Below are positions 42,767 through 52,353 of a DNA stretch of 64,000 nucleotides, piece by piece. The stretch is from Actinomyces qiguomingii (GTDB lineage Bacteria; Actinomycetota; Actinomycetes; Actinomycetales; Actinomycetaceae). Position 1 is the first letter of the stretch; every line of letters begins with the position of its first letter. The notes beneath the pieces were generated by a model, which saw nothing but the letters and a program-made list of their open reading frames with translations, had not been told where the DNA came from and searched no databases. Location: the NCBI RefSeq assembly GCF_004102025.1, contig NZ_CP025228.1:868001-932000 (forward strand), in the 5' to 3' direction. Made by a program: the position numbers and the translations under genes.

Positions 42767-42855
42767 GGTGGCCCGGGAGGGGTGGGGCCGTTGAGCGGCT
42801 CACAGCTGGTCCACCGGTCTTGCACTTGCGGCATGCGCCCCCATCAATAGTCCCC

Positions 42856-43764
42856 ATGACCGAACCCAACCGTCCCGCCGATATGGCAACTGTTCTACAC
42901 GCTGGCGGCCGCGCGGAGACGCTCATCACCGTGATCGAGCCCGAGCCGCAGGCGCCCCTGGGACGCCTGCGCGAGTGGCTGTCAGCCCAGAACCTCAGTG
43001 TGCGTATGGTGCGCCCCGAAGCCGGCGATCCACTACCGACTTTGAACGAGCTCGGCGATGGTCTGGTTGTGCTCGGCGGGCCTATGAGTGCCCATGATGA
43101 GGCTGGGCATCCCTGGATCACCCCGCTGCGCGATTTGCTGCGTGGTGTAGTGCAGACGCGACTGCCGGCTATCGCCATCTGCTTGGGCGCTCAAATTGCC
43201 GCCGAGGCCATCGGCGGAACCACTGCTGCCCCGTCACCGCACGGCACGGAGCGCGGCGTGGTGGAGTTGGAATTGACCCAGGCGGCGGGCACCGATCCGT
43301 TGTTCTCCGAGATCGTCGACGAATCCGTGCGCGCCGCCGTGCGTGCGGGCATCCCTACCCGCGACGGCACCCGCCTGCCGGTGCTTGTATCCCATGACGA
43401 CGGCGTGGTTACCCTGCCGGAGTCGGCCACCCTGCTGGCCTCATCCGCGGGCGCGCCGGTACAGGCTTGGCGTGCCGGCAGGCTCCTGGCCCTCCAACAC
43501 CACCCGGAATCCACGCCCGAGCGCCTGGAAATGGTGGAATCGCGTATCACCGCTTGGAAGATGGGGGCGGTCACCGATGAGGAGGAACTGAAAGCCCTCA
43601 CCGATGATGAGCTTCCCCTCCAGGCGGTCGCCGCAGGGCGACGCGTGCGCGCGGACGCGGAGCGGGCCGAGCCTGTGGTCCAGGCCTTCGGCCGCGCGCT
43701 GGCACGGGTTTTCGCCCGACAGGCCCGCGCTTACAGGCTGCACAAAGTGTCGACGAACTTCTGA
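42856..43764 (+). CDS. Class I glutamine amidotransferase-like protein
   Basis: 302 residues from ATG 42856; the frame upstream is not coding and no ribosome site precedes the ATG, so translation may be leaderless. The GATase fold shows GDGLVVLGGPMSAHDE, the nucleophile Cys109 in AIAICLGAQIAAEAIGG, and the His-x-Glu pair in LLALQHHPEST. It resembles GMP-synthase-type or GuaA-like stand-alone amidotransferases. The acceptor enzyme is unknown. About 60 C-terminal residues form an extra helical extension. Confidence 0.8.
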   Translation: MTEPNRPADMATVLHAGGRAETLITVIEPEPQAPLGRLREWLSAQNLSVRMVRPEAGDPLPTLNELGDGLVVLGGPMSAHDEAGHPWITPLRDLLRGVVQTRLPAIAICLGAQIAAEAIGGTTAAPSPHGTERGVVELELTQAAGTDPLFSEIVDESVRAAVRAGIPTRDGTRLPVLVSHDDGVVTLPESATLLASSAGAPVQAWRAGRLLALQHHPESTPERLEMVESRITAWKMGAVTDEEELKALTDDELPLQAVAAGRRVRADAERAEPVVQAFGRALARVFARQARAYRLHKVSTNF

Positions 43765-43809
43765 AGCGACGGCGGTCGGTTTTCCCTCAGCAGTATGGGA
43801 GTGGACCCC

Positions 43810-43853
43810 CTGGCTGCGGTTGGACCGCGGTCCAAGTACGAGGCCGGCAGTCG
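43810..43853 (-). repeat. Family-C repeat, shortened copy, with 16-bp palindrome
   Basis: TTGGACCGCGGTCCAA at 43820-43835 is a perfect palindrome, flanked by CTGGCTGCGG and GTACGAGGCCGGCAG, which match the ends of the longer copies at 606-732 and 62545-62653. The middle of the unit is deleted. It lies between two converging genes and may act as a terminator. Confidence 0.75.
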
Positions 43854-43860
43854 GCCGGGC

Positions 43861-45765
43861 TCACACCCAGGAGTTCAGCCACATGTGCCAGTGCCAGAAC
43901 GTGTAGGGCACACTCTGGCCCGTCCAGATCGGCCACCACGCGAATGTGAATACGATAGCCGCTATCAACAGACCGATAATCAGGGCCAGACCTTCTGCGC
44001 GGATACGCCAGGACGGCACCCCGGTCCACTGTTCGGGAAGGTGCAACCGGTTGGGGCGGATGCCGAAACCGAAGTATGAAGCGACACGGCCGCGCGGGTA
44101 GCTGCGGCCCGGCCCGATTACCCCTTCGTCAAGCAGCCGTTCCTCCTGCTGCTCGCCGGCGGACCCGGGAACAGGTCGAAGCATTCCGGAGACGTACCCG
44201 AGTGCGAGTACCAGGATCAAGACCACACAGGGCACGAATGCGACCGTGTAGAAGGTGAAAATGGTTCGCTTGGAGTAAAGGAACCACGGCAGGTACAGAC
44301 CGATGTACCCGATCAGCGGCACCCATACGCGCCAGTCGCGGTTGCGGATCGCGAGCACCACGAGGGCGAAGAGCAGCGCCACCAGCGCCGCCCACCAGAT
44401 CGGAATATTGCCGATCGACGTGATCGCCTGGATACAGCGGTCCGAATCACAGTCGGTGCCGACCATGTCCTCCGTGCCCTGCCAGTAGAACGATGTTGGG
44501 CGCCACTGCACCAGCCAGCCGATCGGCTTGGACATGTATGGGTGCTCCGAATCCAGAGCGACGTGGAAGTCGTACATCGTCAGGTGATACTCAAGCAGGT
44601 CATTGAGTGAATCCGGCAGCCAGGAGCGTGCCACCGTGCCCGTCGCGTCCCGCTGCGCCGCCGCCCAACCATGCTTGAAAGCGCCCTCATGAGAGAACCA
44701 AGAACCCCAACCCGCGCTGAGATACACGATGAAGGCGACTGGAACCAGCCGAATGAAGTCACCAACTCCACGGGCGACCGCCCCCTCAAGGAACCAGGCA
44801 CGCGCACCGACTCGGCGCAGCGCCAGTGTGTCCCAAACAACCACGAGAATCCCGACGGCGGCCAACAGGTAGGCGCCCGACCACTTCACCGAGCAGGCCA
44901 GTCCAATCGCGACCCCCGTCGCTATCAGCCAGGGACGCAGATGCGCCCGGGGCGCCAGGGGTGCGGGCGTCAAGGTATCGGTGGATGTACCGGCCATGTC
45001 TGCCGCCAAGCGAGCCCGGGACCACTCCCGATCGCGCACCAGGCAGTACAGTGCGACCGTAGCGAACAGGCTTATGAACCCGTCCAGCAGGCCGATCCTC
45101 GATTCGGTGATGCCGACCCCGTCTATCGCCAGCAGCAGGCCGGCCAGGCCGGCGAGCAGGGGTGAATGAGTCAGGCGCAGAGTCAAACGTGTCAGCACGA
45201 CGACCGTCAAGATGCCCGCCAGGGCGGGCATGATCCGCCACCCGAAGGACGAATCTGCGCCGAACAGCTGCATCCCCAAGCCAATAAGCCACTTGCCCAG
45301 CTGTGGGTGCACAACATAGCTGGCCTCGGATGTCAGCGCCGAGAAGTCCCCCTGGGCGAAGAGCTCATCGGCGCCCTCGGACCAGACCGACTCGTATCCG
45401 TTGCGCCACAGCGCGTAGCCCTCTTTGACGTAATAGATCTCGTCGAACATGAGCTTATGCGGGTGGCTAAGACCCACCAGCCGTGTCAGTGCGGCGACGA
45501 GCCCGGCCACCGCCGTGACGATCCACCCATTGACCCGCATCGCTTTGGGCATTTCGGTTCCGAGAGGCTCCAGCCCCAGCTGAGCGCGCAGCTGATTCTC
45601 GGTGCGCGGCTGCGTGGTTTGGTTCGGCGCCCAGCAAGCCGATGGGTCGCAGTGTGCGGCATCCTCCGCGGCGGCCTCCTCGGGCGGGAGGCCTTGTCCG
45701 CGAGGGTCGTCGGGACAGGGGGATACGTCAGTACCGTCCGCAGATGCAGCACAGGGCGAAGTCAC
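43861..45765 (-). CDS. pmt: Protein O-mannosyltransferase (PMT family, GT39)
   Basis: 634 residues with about eleven membrane segments. In the first extracellular loop LMFDEIYYVKEGYALWRNGY carries the DE pair typical of GT39. It contains HPQLGKWLIGLGMQLFG, SFGWRIMPALAGIL and YHLTMYDFHVALDSEHPYMS. It transfers mannose from polyprenyl-phosphate-mannose to secreted proteins at the outer face of the membrane, as Rv1002c does. About 80 soluble residues precede the first segment. It is divergent from rsmI with a 35-bp gap, as in mycobacteria. Confidence 0.92.
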   Translation of the reverse strand: MTSPCAASADGTDVSPCPDDPRGQGLPPEEAAAEDAAHCDPSACWAPNQTTQPRTENQLRAQLGLEPLGTEMPKAMRVNGWIVTAVAGLVAALTRLVGLSHPHKLMFDEIYYVKEGYALWRNGYESVWSEGADELFAQGDFSALTSEASYVVHPQLGKWLIGLGMQLFGADSSFGWRIMPALAGILTVVVLTRLTLRLTHSPLLAGLAGLLLAIDGVGITESRIGLLDGFISLFATVALYCLVRDREWSRARLAADMAGTSTDTLTPAPLAPRAHLRPWLIATGVAIGLACSVKWSGAYLLAAVGILVVVWDTLALRRVGARAWFLEGAVARGVGDFIRLVPVAFIVYLSAGWGSWFSHEGAFKHGWAAAQRDATGTVARSWLPDSLNDLLEYHLTMYDFHVALDSEHPYMSKPIGWLVQWRPTSFYWQGTEDMVGTDCDSDRCIQAITSIGNIPIWWAALVALLFALVVLAIRNRDWRVWVPLIGYIGLYLPWFLYSKRTIFTFYTVAFVPCVVLILVLALGYVSGMLRPVPGSAGEQQEERLLDEGVIGPGRSYPRGRVASYFGFGIRPNRLHLPEQWTGVPSWRIRAEGLALIIGLLIAAIVFTFAWWPIWTGQSVPYTFWHWHMWLNSWV

Positions 45766-45800
45766 ACTGGTGAGTCTAGGACGGACGTCATACTGGGGCT

Positions 45801-46736
45801 ATGAATGAGAACATGACTGACGCCACGTCCGCAGCCGAAGTCGATCACACGCCGGCCACGGGTGGGGCGTCAGCGGGGCAGGCTGTGCCGCGTCCGGGTG
45901 CCATCACCCTGGCCGCGACCCCGATCGGGAACACCGCCGACGCCTCTGCCCGCCTGCGCGCGGCGCTGACACACGCAGACGTCATCGCGGCGGAGGACAC
46001 TCGTCGCGTGTTCTCCCTGGCACGTCGCCTGGGATTGCAGGTCGGGGGGCGGGTGATGGCCTTCCACGAGCACAACGAGGCCGCCAGGGTTCCGGAGCTG
46101 CTCGCCCACGCCCGGGCGGGGGCCGCCGTTGTGGTCGTCTGCGACGCGGGCATGCCCGGTGTCTCCGACCCCGGCTACCGACTGGTGGCTGGCGCCGTCG
46201 ACGAGGGCGTTCCCGTTACCGTTGCGCCCGGGCCTTCGGCTGTGCTCACCGCCCTGGTGCTGTCAGGTCTGGCCAGCGACCGCTTCACCTTTGAGGGGTT
46301 CCTTCCGCGCAAGGCCGGGGAGCGTCGCCGCGCCCTGGACATGCTTGCGGACGAGCCGCGCACCATGGTGTTTCTGGAATCACCCCGCCGTACCCATGAG
46401 ACCCTGATGTCCATGGCGGAGGCCTTCGGGGCCGAGCGCCGCGCCGCACTGTGCCGGGAGCTGACCAAGATTCATGAACAGGTGCGGCGGGCGAGCCTGG
46501 GAGAACTGGCGCGGGAGACCGCCGCCGGCGTCCTGGGGGAGGTGGTGCTGGTGGTGGCCGGCGCGCCGCCACGCCTGGTCGACCTGGAAACGGTCGCCGC
46601 GCAGGCGCTGGCCCTCGCGGACACCGGCGTGCGGCTCAAGGCGGCCGCTGCCGAGGTGGCGCCGCAGGCGGGCGCGCGCCCGAACGAGGTGTATCGGGCT
46701 GCGCTCGCACTGCGCGCCGACCGCGGCGGCGCCTGA
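45801..46736 (+). CDS. rsmI: 16S rRNA 2'-O-ribose methyltransferase RsmI
   Basis: 311 residues. Marks of the family: [85 protein letters not shown] and [12 protein letters not shown]. It methylates C1402 of 16S rRNA (E. coli numbering) with S-adenosylmethionine. Only 35 bp separate it from pmt, and no clear ribosome site is seen; M5 is an alternative start. Confidence 0.96.
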   Translation: MNENMTDATSAAEVDHTPATGGASAGQAVPRPGAITLAATPIGNTADASARLRAALTHADVIAAEDTRRVFSLARRLGLQVGGRVMAFHEHNEAARVPELLAHARAGAAVVVVCDAGMPGVSDPGYRLVAGAVDEGVPVTVAPGPSAVLTALVLSGLASDRFTFEGFLPRKAGERRRALDMLADEPRTMVFLESPRRTHETLMSMAEAFGAERRAALCRELTKIHEQVRRASLGELARETAAGVLGEVVLVVAGAPPRLVDLETVAAQALALADTGVRLKAAAAEVAPQAGARPNEVYRAALALRADRGGA

Positions 46737-46740
46737 AGGA

Positions 46741-47571
46741 TCAGGCGCCCTGCCCGCCATCCGGCGGGGGCAGTGGACGGTAGACCACCTGCTGCGGGGC
46801 CAGGCCGTAGCCGCCTTGCGGGGGCGCGCTCTGTTGCGGGCTCGACGCCGTCGTCGGCATCGCGGGGGCGGTGGGTTGGACCATCCCGTTAGGGCCGTAT
46901 GCCGCATACGGTGCGGGGACATACCCGGGCGCTGATCCTGGACTTGCGTAGGGTGCCGGGACGCCCGGCGGCGGGGAGCCGAGCAGACGGCTCATGACGA
47001 CGCGGGCGCGGCGGCGCCGACGCAGTGCCAGCCAGATCGCGCTTGCGGCGGTCGTGATCAAACCCAGCGCGCCGAAGAGGAAGGACGCCCTGAGCATTGC
47101 GTCTCCGCGTGTCCTCTCCGGGGACAGCAGCGCCCGATTGATGATGATCTTGTCATTGCCGTCACAGGAGACCGTGTAGCTGCCCGCCGTGGTGGAGCGG
47201 AATCCCAGCACCTGGGGATGTCCGTCACGCCGCTTGGCCCTGGAAGGATGCACGTCCAGCGTCTTGTCCGCGGGGTCAAAGACCTCGCAGGAGATACCGG
47301 TGTCGGACGAATACAGGCCGTACTCCGCGTCCTTGAGCAGCACCAGCACCACCGCGGTGCCGTCGTGTTTCACGGCGACGTCGTTCTGCGGGAGAACGGT
47401 CGGTGTGATCCGGAGCGCCGCGATGAACAGGCAGACGCCGACCGCAAGCGTCACCGCACCCGCGATCGTCATGACGAGCGGAACCTTCAGGGATGGAAGT
47501 CCGGCGGCGTCCTGGGCGTGAGGTGGTGTCGGTCCGCCGGGGGCCGATACGGGCTGATTCCACATTGTCAT
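46741..47571 (-). CDS. Two-TM membrane protein with Pro/Gly/Tyr tail
   Basis: 276 residues from ATG 47571. After about 25 residues a membrane segment (VPLVMTIAGAVTLAVGVCLF) is followed by an exported ~130-residue beta-rich domain with two cysteines (GISCEVFD, YTVSCDGND), a second membrane segment (FLFGALGLITTAASAIWLAL), and a cytoplasmic Pro/Gly/Tyr/Gln-rich tail. The gene at 47641 encodes a protein of the same layout. Function unknown. Confidence 0.75.
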   Translation of the reverse strand: MTMWNQPVSAPGGPTPPHAQDAAGLPSLKVPLVMTIAGAVTLAVGVCLFIAALRITPTVLPQNDVAVKHDGTAVVLVLLKDAEYGLYSSDTGISCEVFDPADKTLDVHPSRAKRRDGHPQVLGFRSTTAGSYTVSCDGNDKIIINRALLSPERTRGDAMLRASFLFGALGLITTAASAIWLALRRRRRARVVMSRLLGSPPPGVPAPYASPGSAPGYVPAPYAAYGPNGMVQPTAPAMPTTASSPQQSAPPQGGYGLAPQQVVYRPLPPPDGGQGA

Positions 47572-47640
47572 TGCATACCTGCTGTCGATTGCCAACTTCC
47601 CATCAGGGATGAGTGCGCGGCCACCTGGACTTCTCGCATC

Positions 47641-48297
47641 TCAGGCGACCGGCGGATAGCCGGGGCCGTATCCGTTCGTCTGCTGTGCGCGCCCGCCCGG
47701 AGGCGCTGCGGCCAAGGCGCGCCGCGCCTTGGCGTTGTTCGAGTTGCGCACCACCAGCCAGATGATTCCGATGACCGTGAGGGGAACGCCTACGATGAAC
47801 AGGCCTGTGACCGCGAAGATGCCGAATATGCCTCGGGCTACTGTCTGCCCATCGACAAGACGTCCGAGGTACACTCCCTCGCCGATCGGGGTGGTGGTGC
47901 AGGTGATGGTGTGCTCACCGGAAGTTTTCACGGTGATCTCGCCGAACATGCGATGATCATTGAAGGTGATCGTCGCTTCCGGTGGGATGACGTCAATATC
48001 TGTTCCATCCGGCCCCACCACCTGGCACTGCGAGCCGCCATTTCCGTACAGGCCGTAGACCTGCGCGGAGTTGAGGTTCAACGTGGTAGAACCGGTGGCA
48101 TCAATCGGATGGAAGTTATCTGTGACGCGGGCCGCGGAAGTGACCAGCAGCATCAGGACCGCCACCGCCGCCACGCATAGCCCCGCCCCGAACAGCAGCA
48201 GAATCAGCGGCCCCTTGATCCCCTTGGGCGTGGGCGGGGGCATGGACCCGTAGGGTGCGGTGGCGTAGGGGGAGCTCGGATACGGCGGATAGGCCAT
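47641..48297 (-). CDS. Two-TM membrane protein, paralogue of the downstream gene
   Basis: 218 residues. Cytoplasmic Pro/Tyr-rich start, membrane segment (PLILLLFGAGLCVAAVAVLM), exported domain with AQVYGLYGNGGSQCQVVGPD and GEHTITCTTTPIGEG, then a second membrane segment (GIFAVTGLFIVGVPLTVIGI) and a short tail. The paired cysteines, the xYGLY motif (EYGLYSSDTGISC in the neighbour) and layout show common origin with the gene at 46741-47571. The two lie in tandem, 69 bp apart. Function unknown. Confidence 0.75.
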   Translation of the reverse strand: MAYPPYPSSPYATAPYGSMPPPTPKGIKGPLILLLFGAGLCVAAVAVLMLLVTSAARVTDNFHPIDATGSTTLNLNSAQVYGLYGNGGSQCQVVGPDGTDIDVIPPEATITFNDHRMFGEITVKTSGEHTITCTTTPIGEGVYLGRLVDGQTVARGIFGIFAVTGLFIVGVPLTVIGIIWLVVRNSNNAKARRALAAAPPGGRAQQTNGYGPGYPPVA

Positions 48298-48427
48298 CTG
48301 GATCCTTTCGGCGTGGTAGGGCTTAGGCCCGCATGGTCCACGATACGTGCCCTATAGCCTGGAAGTCGCCTATCGGAACCGGAGCCCAAGGCCGCTCCCG
48401 AGCGCCGGAGCGGATAGGCTGCCCCCT

Positions 48428-50278
48428 ATGAGCCGCATCCTCTCCGCCGTCGCCTGGCCCTACGCCAACGGTCCCCGCCACATCGGACACGTCGCCGGCT
48501 TCGGCGTCCCCTCCGACGTCTTCTCCCGCTACATGCGCATGGCCGGGCACGAGGTCCTGATGGTCTCCGGAACCGACGAGCACGGCACCCCCATCCTGGT
48601 GGCCGCCGATGAGGAGGGCGTCAGCCCCCGCGAGCTGGCCGACCGCAACAACCGGCTCATCGTCGAGGACCTGGTGGCCCTGGGACTGTCCTACGACCTG
48701 TTCACCCGCACCACCGCCGGCAACCACTACCGGGTGGTGCAAGACATGTTCGTCACCGTGCGCGACAACGGCTACATGACCCAGCAGGTGACCCGCTCCG
48801 CCATCTCCCCCTCCACCGGCCGCACCCTGCCCGACCGCTACATCGAGGGCACCTGCCCGATCTGCGGCTCCGCTGGCGCCCGTGGCGACCAGTGCGACAA
48901 CTGCGGCAACCAACTCGACCCCACCGACCTGATCGACCCCCGCTCCCGCATCAACGGGGAGACGCCTGAATTCGTCGAATCCGCCCACTGGTTCCTGGAC
49001 CTGCCCGCCCTGGCCGATGCGCTGGGTGCCTGGCTGGACGAGCGGGAGGCCTCCGGCGCGTGGCGGCCCAACGTCATCCGCTTCTCCAAGAACATCCTGG
49101 CCGAGATCCGCCCGCGCGCCATGACCCGCGACATCGACTGGGGCATCCCCATCCCCGGCTGGGAGGACCAGCCCAGCAAGCGCCTGTATGTGTGGTTCGA
49201 CGCCGTCATCGGTTACCTGTCCGCCTCCATCGAGTGGGCCCGCCGCACCGGCGACCCCGATGCCTGGCGCCAGTGGTGGAACGACCCGCAGGCCCTGTCC
49301 TACTACTTCATGGGCAAGGACAACATCGTCTTCCACTCCCAGATCTGGCCCGCCGAGCTGCTCGGTTACAACGGCCAGGGCGATCGCGGCGGCGAAAGCG
49401 GTGATATGGGCGTGCTGGATCTACCTACCGAGGTCGTCTCCAGCGAGTTCCTGACCATGGAGGGCCGCAAGTTCTCCTCCTCCCACGGCATCGTCATCTA
49501 TGTGCGTGACTTCCTGTCCCGCTACCAGGCCGACGCCCTGCGCTACTTCATCTGCGCCGCCGGCCCGGAGACCGCCGACGCAGACTTCACCTGGGCGGAG
49601 TTCGTACGCCGCACCAACGGCGAACTGGTGGCCGGCTGGGGAAACCTGGTCAACCGCACCGCCGCCATGATTCACAAGCGCTTCGGTGCCATCCCCGCCC
49701 CCGACGAGCTGCAGGACGTGGACCGGGAACTCCTGGACGCCGTCGCCGCGGGCTTCGAAACGGTCGGTGACCTGATCCGCCACCACCGGCAGAAGGCGGC
49801 GCTCGCGGAGGCCATGCGGCTGGTGGGGGAGGCCAACAAGTACATCGCCGACACCCAGCCCTTCAAACTCAAGGGGGAGGAGGGCAGCCCCGCCCACCGG
49901 CGCCTGGCCACCGTGCTGCACACGCTCGCCCAGGTCGTGTCCGACCTGAACCTCATGCTCTCCCCGTTCCTGCCGCACGCCGCCAACGACGTCGACCGCG
50001 TCATGGGCGGGAACGGCACCCTCGCCCCCATGCCCCGCATCGAGGAGGTGGACGAGCTAGACCCGCAGGTGCTGCCCGAGGACTTCGCCGGACGGACCGG
50101 CTACCCGATCATCACCGGTGACTACACCGGCGTGCCCACATGGGAGCGTCACGCCGTGGTGGTCGGCACCCCGATCGCCAAGCCCAGGCCCGTCTTCGTC
50201 AAGCTCGATGAGGGCATCGTGGAGGAGGAACTGGCCCGCTACGCCGGCTCCCAGCCCGACGACGTCACCGGCGCCTGA
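48428..50278 (+). CDS. metG: Methionyl-tRNA synthetase
   Basis: 616 residues from ATG 48428. The HIGH motif is at about 18-21 (PRHIGH), the zinc knuckle [18 protein letters not shown] at about 143-160, and KFSSS at about 346-350 in place of KMSKS ([10 protein letters not shown]), a variant known in MetRS. The anticodon-binding helical domain follows, and there is no C-terminal tRNA-binding domain of the EMAP type. It charges initiator and elongator tRNA-Met in the cytoplasm. It is followed by tatD in the actinobacterial order. Confidence 0.96.
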   Translation: MSRILSAVAWPYANGPRHIGHVAGFGVPSDVFSRYMRMAGHEVLMVSGTDEHGTPILVAADEEGVSPRELADRNNRLIVEDLVALGLSYDLFTRTTAGNHYRVVQDMFVTVRDNGYMTQQVTRSAISPSTGRTLPDRYIEGTCPICGSAGARGDQCDNCGNQLDPTDLIDPRSRINGETPEFVESAHWFLDLPALADALGAWLDEREASGAWRPNVIRFSKNILAEIRPRAMTRDIDWGIPIPGWEDQPSKRLYVWFDAVIGYLSASIEWARRTGDPDAWRQWWNDPQALSYYFMGKDNIVFHSQIWPAELLGYNGQGDRGGESGDMGVLDLPTEVVSSEFLTMEGRKFSSSHGIVIYVRDFLSRYQADALRYFICAAGPETADADFTWAEFVRRTNGELVAGWGNLVNRTAAMIHKRFGAIPAPDELQDVDRELLDAVAAGFETVGDLIRHHRQKAALAEAMRLVGEANKYIADTQPFKLKGEEGSPAHRRLATVLHTLAQVVSDLNLMLSPFLPHAANDVDRVMGGNGTLAPMPRIEEVDELDPQVLPEDFAGRTGYPIITGDYTGVPTWERHAVVVGTPIAKPRPVFVKLDEGIVEEELARYAGSQPDDVTGA

Positions 50279-50303
50279 GCCGTAAGCATCGTTAGCAAGC
50301 ACC

Positions 50304-51233
50304 GTGAGTAAGCACCGTGACCGCTCCTGGCCGCCCGCCGACGCCGTCGCACCCCTAGCGGGGCCCGTCACCGACAACCACACCCACCTGCCCGTTCCTG
50401 GGGAGGCGCCCACCGGACCCGGCTCCGACGCGCCGCTGGACGCCGCCGAACTGGTCACCCGGGCGGCCGCCGTCGGCGTCACCGGCATCATCACCTCCGC
50501 CTGCGAAACCACCGCCTGGGCGCCCAGCCTCGCCCTGGCCCGCGAGCTTCCCGCAGTGCGGGTCGCCCTGGCCATTCACCCCAATGAGGCGGTCGCCCAC
50601 GCCGGGGTGCGCGAGATCGGCCCCGACGGCCTGGAGCCCAGACACCAGCCCCACCACGACGAGCCCCTGGATGAGGCCATGAGCCGCCTGGAGGCGCTAG
50701 TGCGCGAGCACCGGGACGTCGTCGTCGCCGTCGGGGAGACCGGCATGGATCTGTTCCGCACCGGCCCGCGCGGCGCCGCCGTTCAGCGTGAGGCCTTCCG
50801 CGACCACATCGCCTTGGCGAAGGAGCTGGACCTGCCGCTGCAGATCCACGACCGCGACGCCCATGCCGAATGCGTAGAGGTTTTGGAGGCCGACGGCGCC
50901 CCCGAACGAACCGTCTTCCACTGCTTCAGCGGGGGTGGGGCGCTGGCGCAGGCCTGCGCCGCGCACGGCTGGTACGCATCCGTCGCGGGCCCGATCACAT
51001 ACCCGGCCAATGAGGAGCTGCGCTCCGCGCTGGCGGCTGTCCCCGACGAGCTGCTGCTGGTGGAGACCGACGCCCCCTACCTGCCTCCGGGGCGTTGGCG
51101 CGGCCGCCCCAACGGCTCCTACCTGATGCCCGACATCGTCCGTTTTCTAGCTCAACAGCGGGGTTTGGGGGAGGCTGAGACGTGTGGATTGCTCGCTCGC
51201 AACACCGAGCGGGTCTACGGCACATGGTTGTGA
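50304..51233 (+). CDS. tatD: TatD-family metal-dependent deoxyribonuclease
   Basis: 309 residues from GTG 50304. Metal-binding marks: DNHTHLPVP, the glutamate in VGETGMDLF, the histidines in LPLQIHDRDAH and FHCFSGG, and ETDAPYLPP. TatD is a 3'-5' exonuclease and AP-endonuclease-like enzyme of DNA repair. An insertion of about 25 residues (VREIGPDGLEPRHQPHHDEP) follows LAIHPNEAV. Located between metG and G5-domain genes, as in many actinobacteria. Confidence 0.94.
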   Translation: MSKHRDRSWPPADAVAPLAGPVTDNHTHLPVPGEAPTGPGSDAPLDAAELVTRAAAVGVTGIITSACETTAWAPSLALARELPAVRVALAIHPNEAVAHAGVREIGPDGLEPRHQPHHDEPLDEAMSRLEALVREHRDVVVAVGETGMDLFRTGPRGAAVQREAFRDHIALAKELDLPLQIHDRDAHAECVEVLEADGAPERTVFHCFSGGGALAQACAAHGWYASVAGPITYPANEELRSALAAVPDELLLVETDAPYLPPGRWRGRPNGSYLMPDIVRFLAQQRGLGEAETCGLLARNTERVYGTWL

Positions 51234-51313
51234 AATGTGCCAGGACATGTTGCTTAGGTGACGAGTAGTCGGTTAGCGTGTCCGGAAGTCGTCTACCGAT
51301 AGGAAGATTCCCC

Positions 51314-52282
51314 GTGGGTCGTCACTCCCAGAGCAGTTCCTTGAGTACAACGCTGGTTGAGCTCGGGGCGCTCGCCTCGAAGAGCATCGCCAGTACTTCC
51401 TCCGCCGCACACGGGCGTCGTCGAGCCGATGGCCCGGCGAAGACCTCGATCTCCCCGGCCATGTACCGGGCGGGAGGCGTGGCTGCCACCCTGTCTCTGG
51501 CGGTCTCCGGCGGCGCCTACGCCGCTACGCAGTTTGGCGAAACCGACATAGCGCCCCTGACCGAGTCCCAGGCGCGTCTGGAGGCCATCTCGGCCTCCGG
51601 CAGGGACACCACCGACGCCGTGGTTGTGGGTGGTGATGTGGCTGAGGTGTTGTCGGTTTCTGAGGATGTGACCGATGCGTTTGAGCGGGTGGAGCGGCAG
51701 ACCGATGCGTTGGCCGAGGGTGAGACCGAGGTTGAGACTGAGGGTGTTGATGGGGTTACTCGGGTGGTTTACCGGGTGATCAGTGTGGATGGTCGGGAGA
51801 CTGCGCGTGAGGTGGTTTCTCGGGTGGTGGTTAGTGAGCGGGTTGATGAGGTGGTGCTGGTTGGTACTGGTGCCGGTTCTGGGTCCGGTTCCTCGGGCGG
51901 TTCCGGTTCGGGGGATGCGGGTGATTCCGGAACCTCCACCACCACGACAACCACAACCGCCTCCGGCGACGGCACCACTCCCTCCTCTGCCCAGGCCATC
52001 GCCAAAGCGATGATGTCCTCCTACGGTTGGGACGACTCCCAGTTCACGTGCCTGGTGAATCTGTGGAACCGCGAGTCCGGTTGGAACTACCTGGCTCAGA
52101 ATCCGTCCTCCGGCGCCTACGGCATCCCGCAGGCCCTGCCCGGCTCCAAGATGAGCTCGGTGGCTTCCGACTGGGCCACCAACCCCACCACCCAGATCAC
52201 CTGGGGTCTGGGCTACATTTCCGGACGTTATGGCACGCCTTGCTCGGCCTGGGCCCACTCGGAGTCCACCGGCTGGTACTGA
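51314..52282 (+). CDS. Secreted G5-domain protein with lysozyme-like C-terminal domain
   Basis: 322 residues from GTG 51314 (AGGAAG seven bases before; an upstream GTG at 51278 lacks one). A signal-type segment (AGGVAATLSLAVSGGAYAAT) is followed by a G5 domain (about 130-205, VTDAFERVERQTDALAEGET to VVVSERVDEVVLVGTG), a Gly/Ser/Thr linker, and a transglycosylase-like end with CLVNLWNRESGWNYLAQNPS and GAYGIPQALPGSKM (glutamate in NRESGWN). It likely binds and cuts peptidoglycan. 324 bp of its G5 region are nearly identical to the next gene. Confidence 0.85.
   Translation: MGRHSQSSSLSTTLVELGALASKSIASTSSAAHGRRRADGPAKTSISPAMYRAGGVAATLSLAVSGGAYAATQFGETDIAPLTESQARLEAISASGRDTTDAVVVGGDVAEVLSVSEDVTDAFERVERQTDALAEGETEVETEGVDGVTRVVYRVISVDGRETAREVVSRVVVSERVDEVVLVGTGAGSGSGSSGGSGSGDAGDSGTSTTTTTTTASGDGTTPSSAQAIAKAMMSSYGWDDSQFTCLVNLWNRESGWNYLAQNPSSGAYGIPQALPGSKMSSVASDWATNPTTQITWGLGYISGRYGTPCSAWAHSESTGWY
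51621..51944 (+). repeat. G5-coding direct repeat, copy 1
   Basis: 324 bp repeated at 52556-52879 with only two substitutions seen. Its codons end in G/T far more often than those of the flanking sequence (for example GTGGTTGTGGGTGGTGATGT). The edges are sharp on both sides. Confidence 0.9.
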
Positions 52283-52300
52283 GCGTCGTCGCCCGCAGCC

Positions 52301-52340
52301 ATATCGACCGAACTCGAGCGTTACTTCGACCGAACTCGGT
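52301..52340 (-). repeat. Family-D array (2 units) in the leader of the Rpf gene
   Basis: ATCGACCGAACTCGAGCG and TTCGACCGAACTCGGTGAG are 22 bp apart; the second runs directly into the ribosome site GAAAGGA of the gene at 52354. Confidence 0.8.
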
Positions 52341-52353
52341 GAGAAAGGACCCC

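Noticed and set aside
51234..51313. Riboswitch (c-di-AMP type) before the G5 genes
   Set aside because: Such leaders occur upstream of rpf genes in some actinobacteria, but only 80 bp are available here and the conserved elements are not visible.
52027..52353. Upstream extension of the rpfB frame
   Set aside because: It overlaps the 3' end of the preceding gene and the 22-bp array; the ATG at 52354 has a clear ribosome site and is followed by a signal segment.
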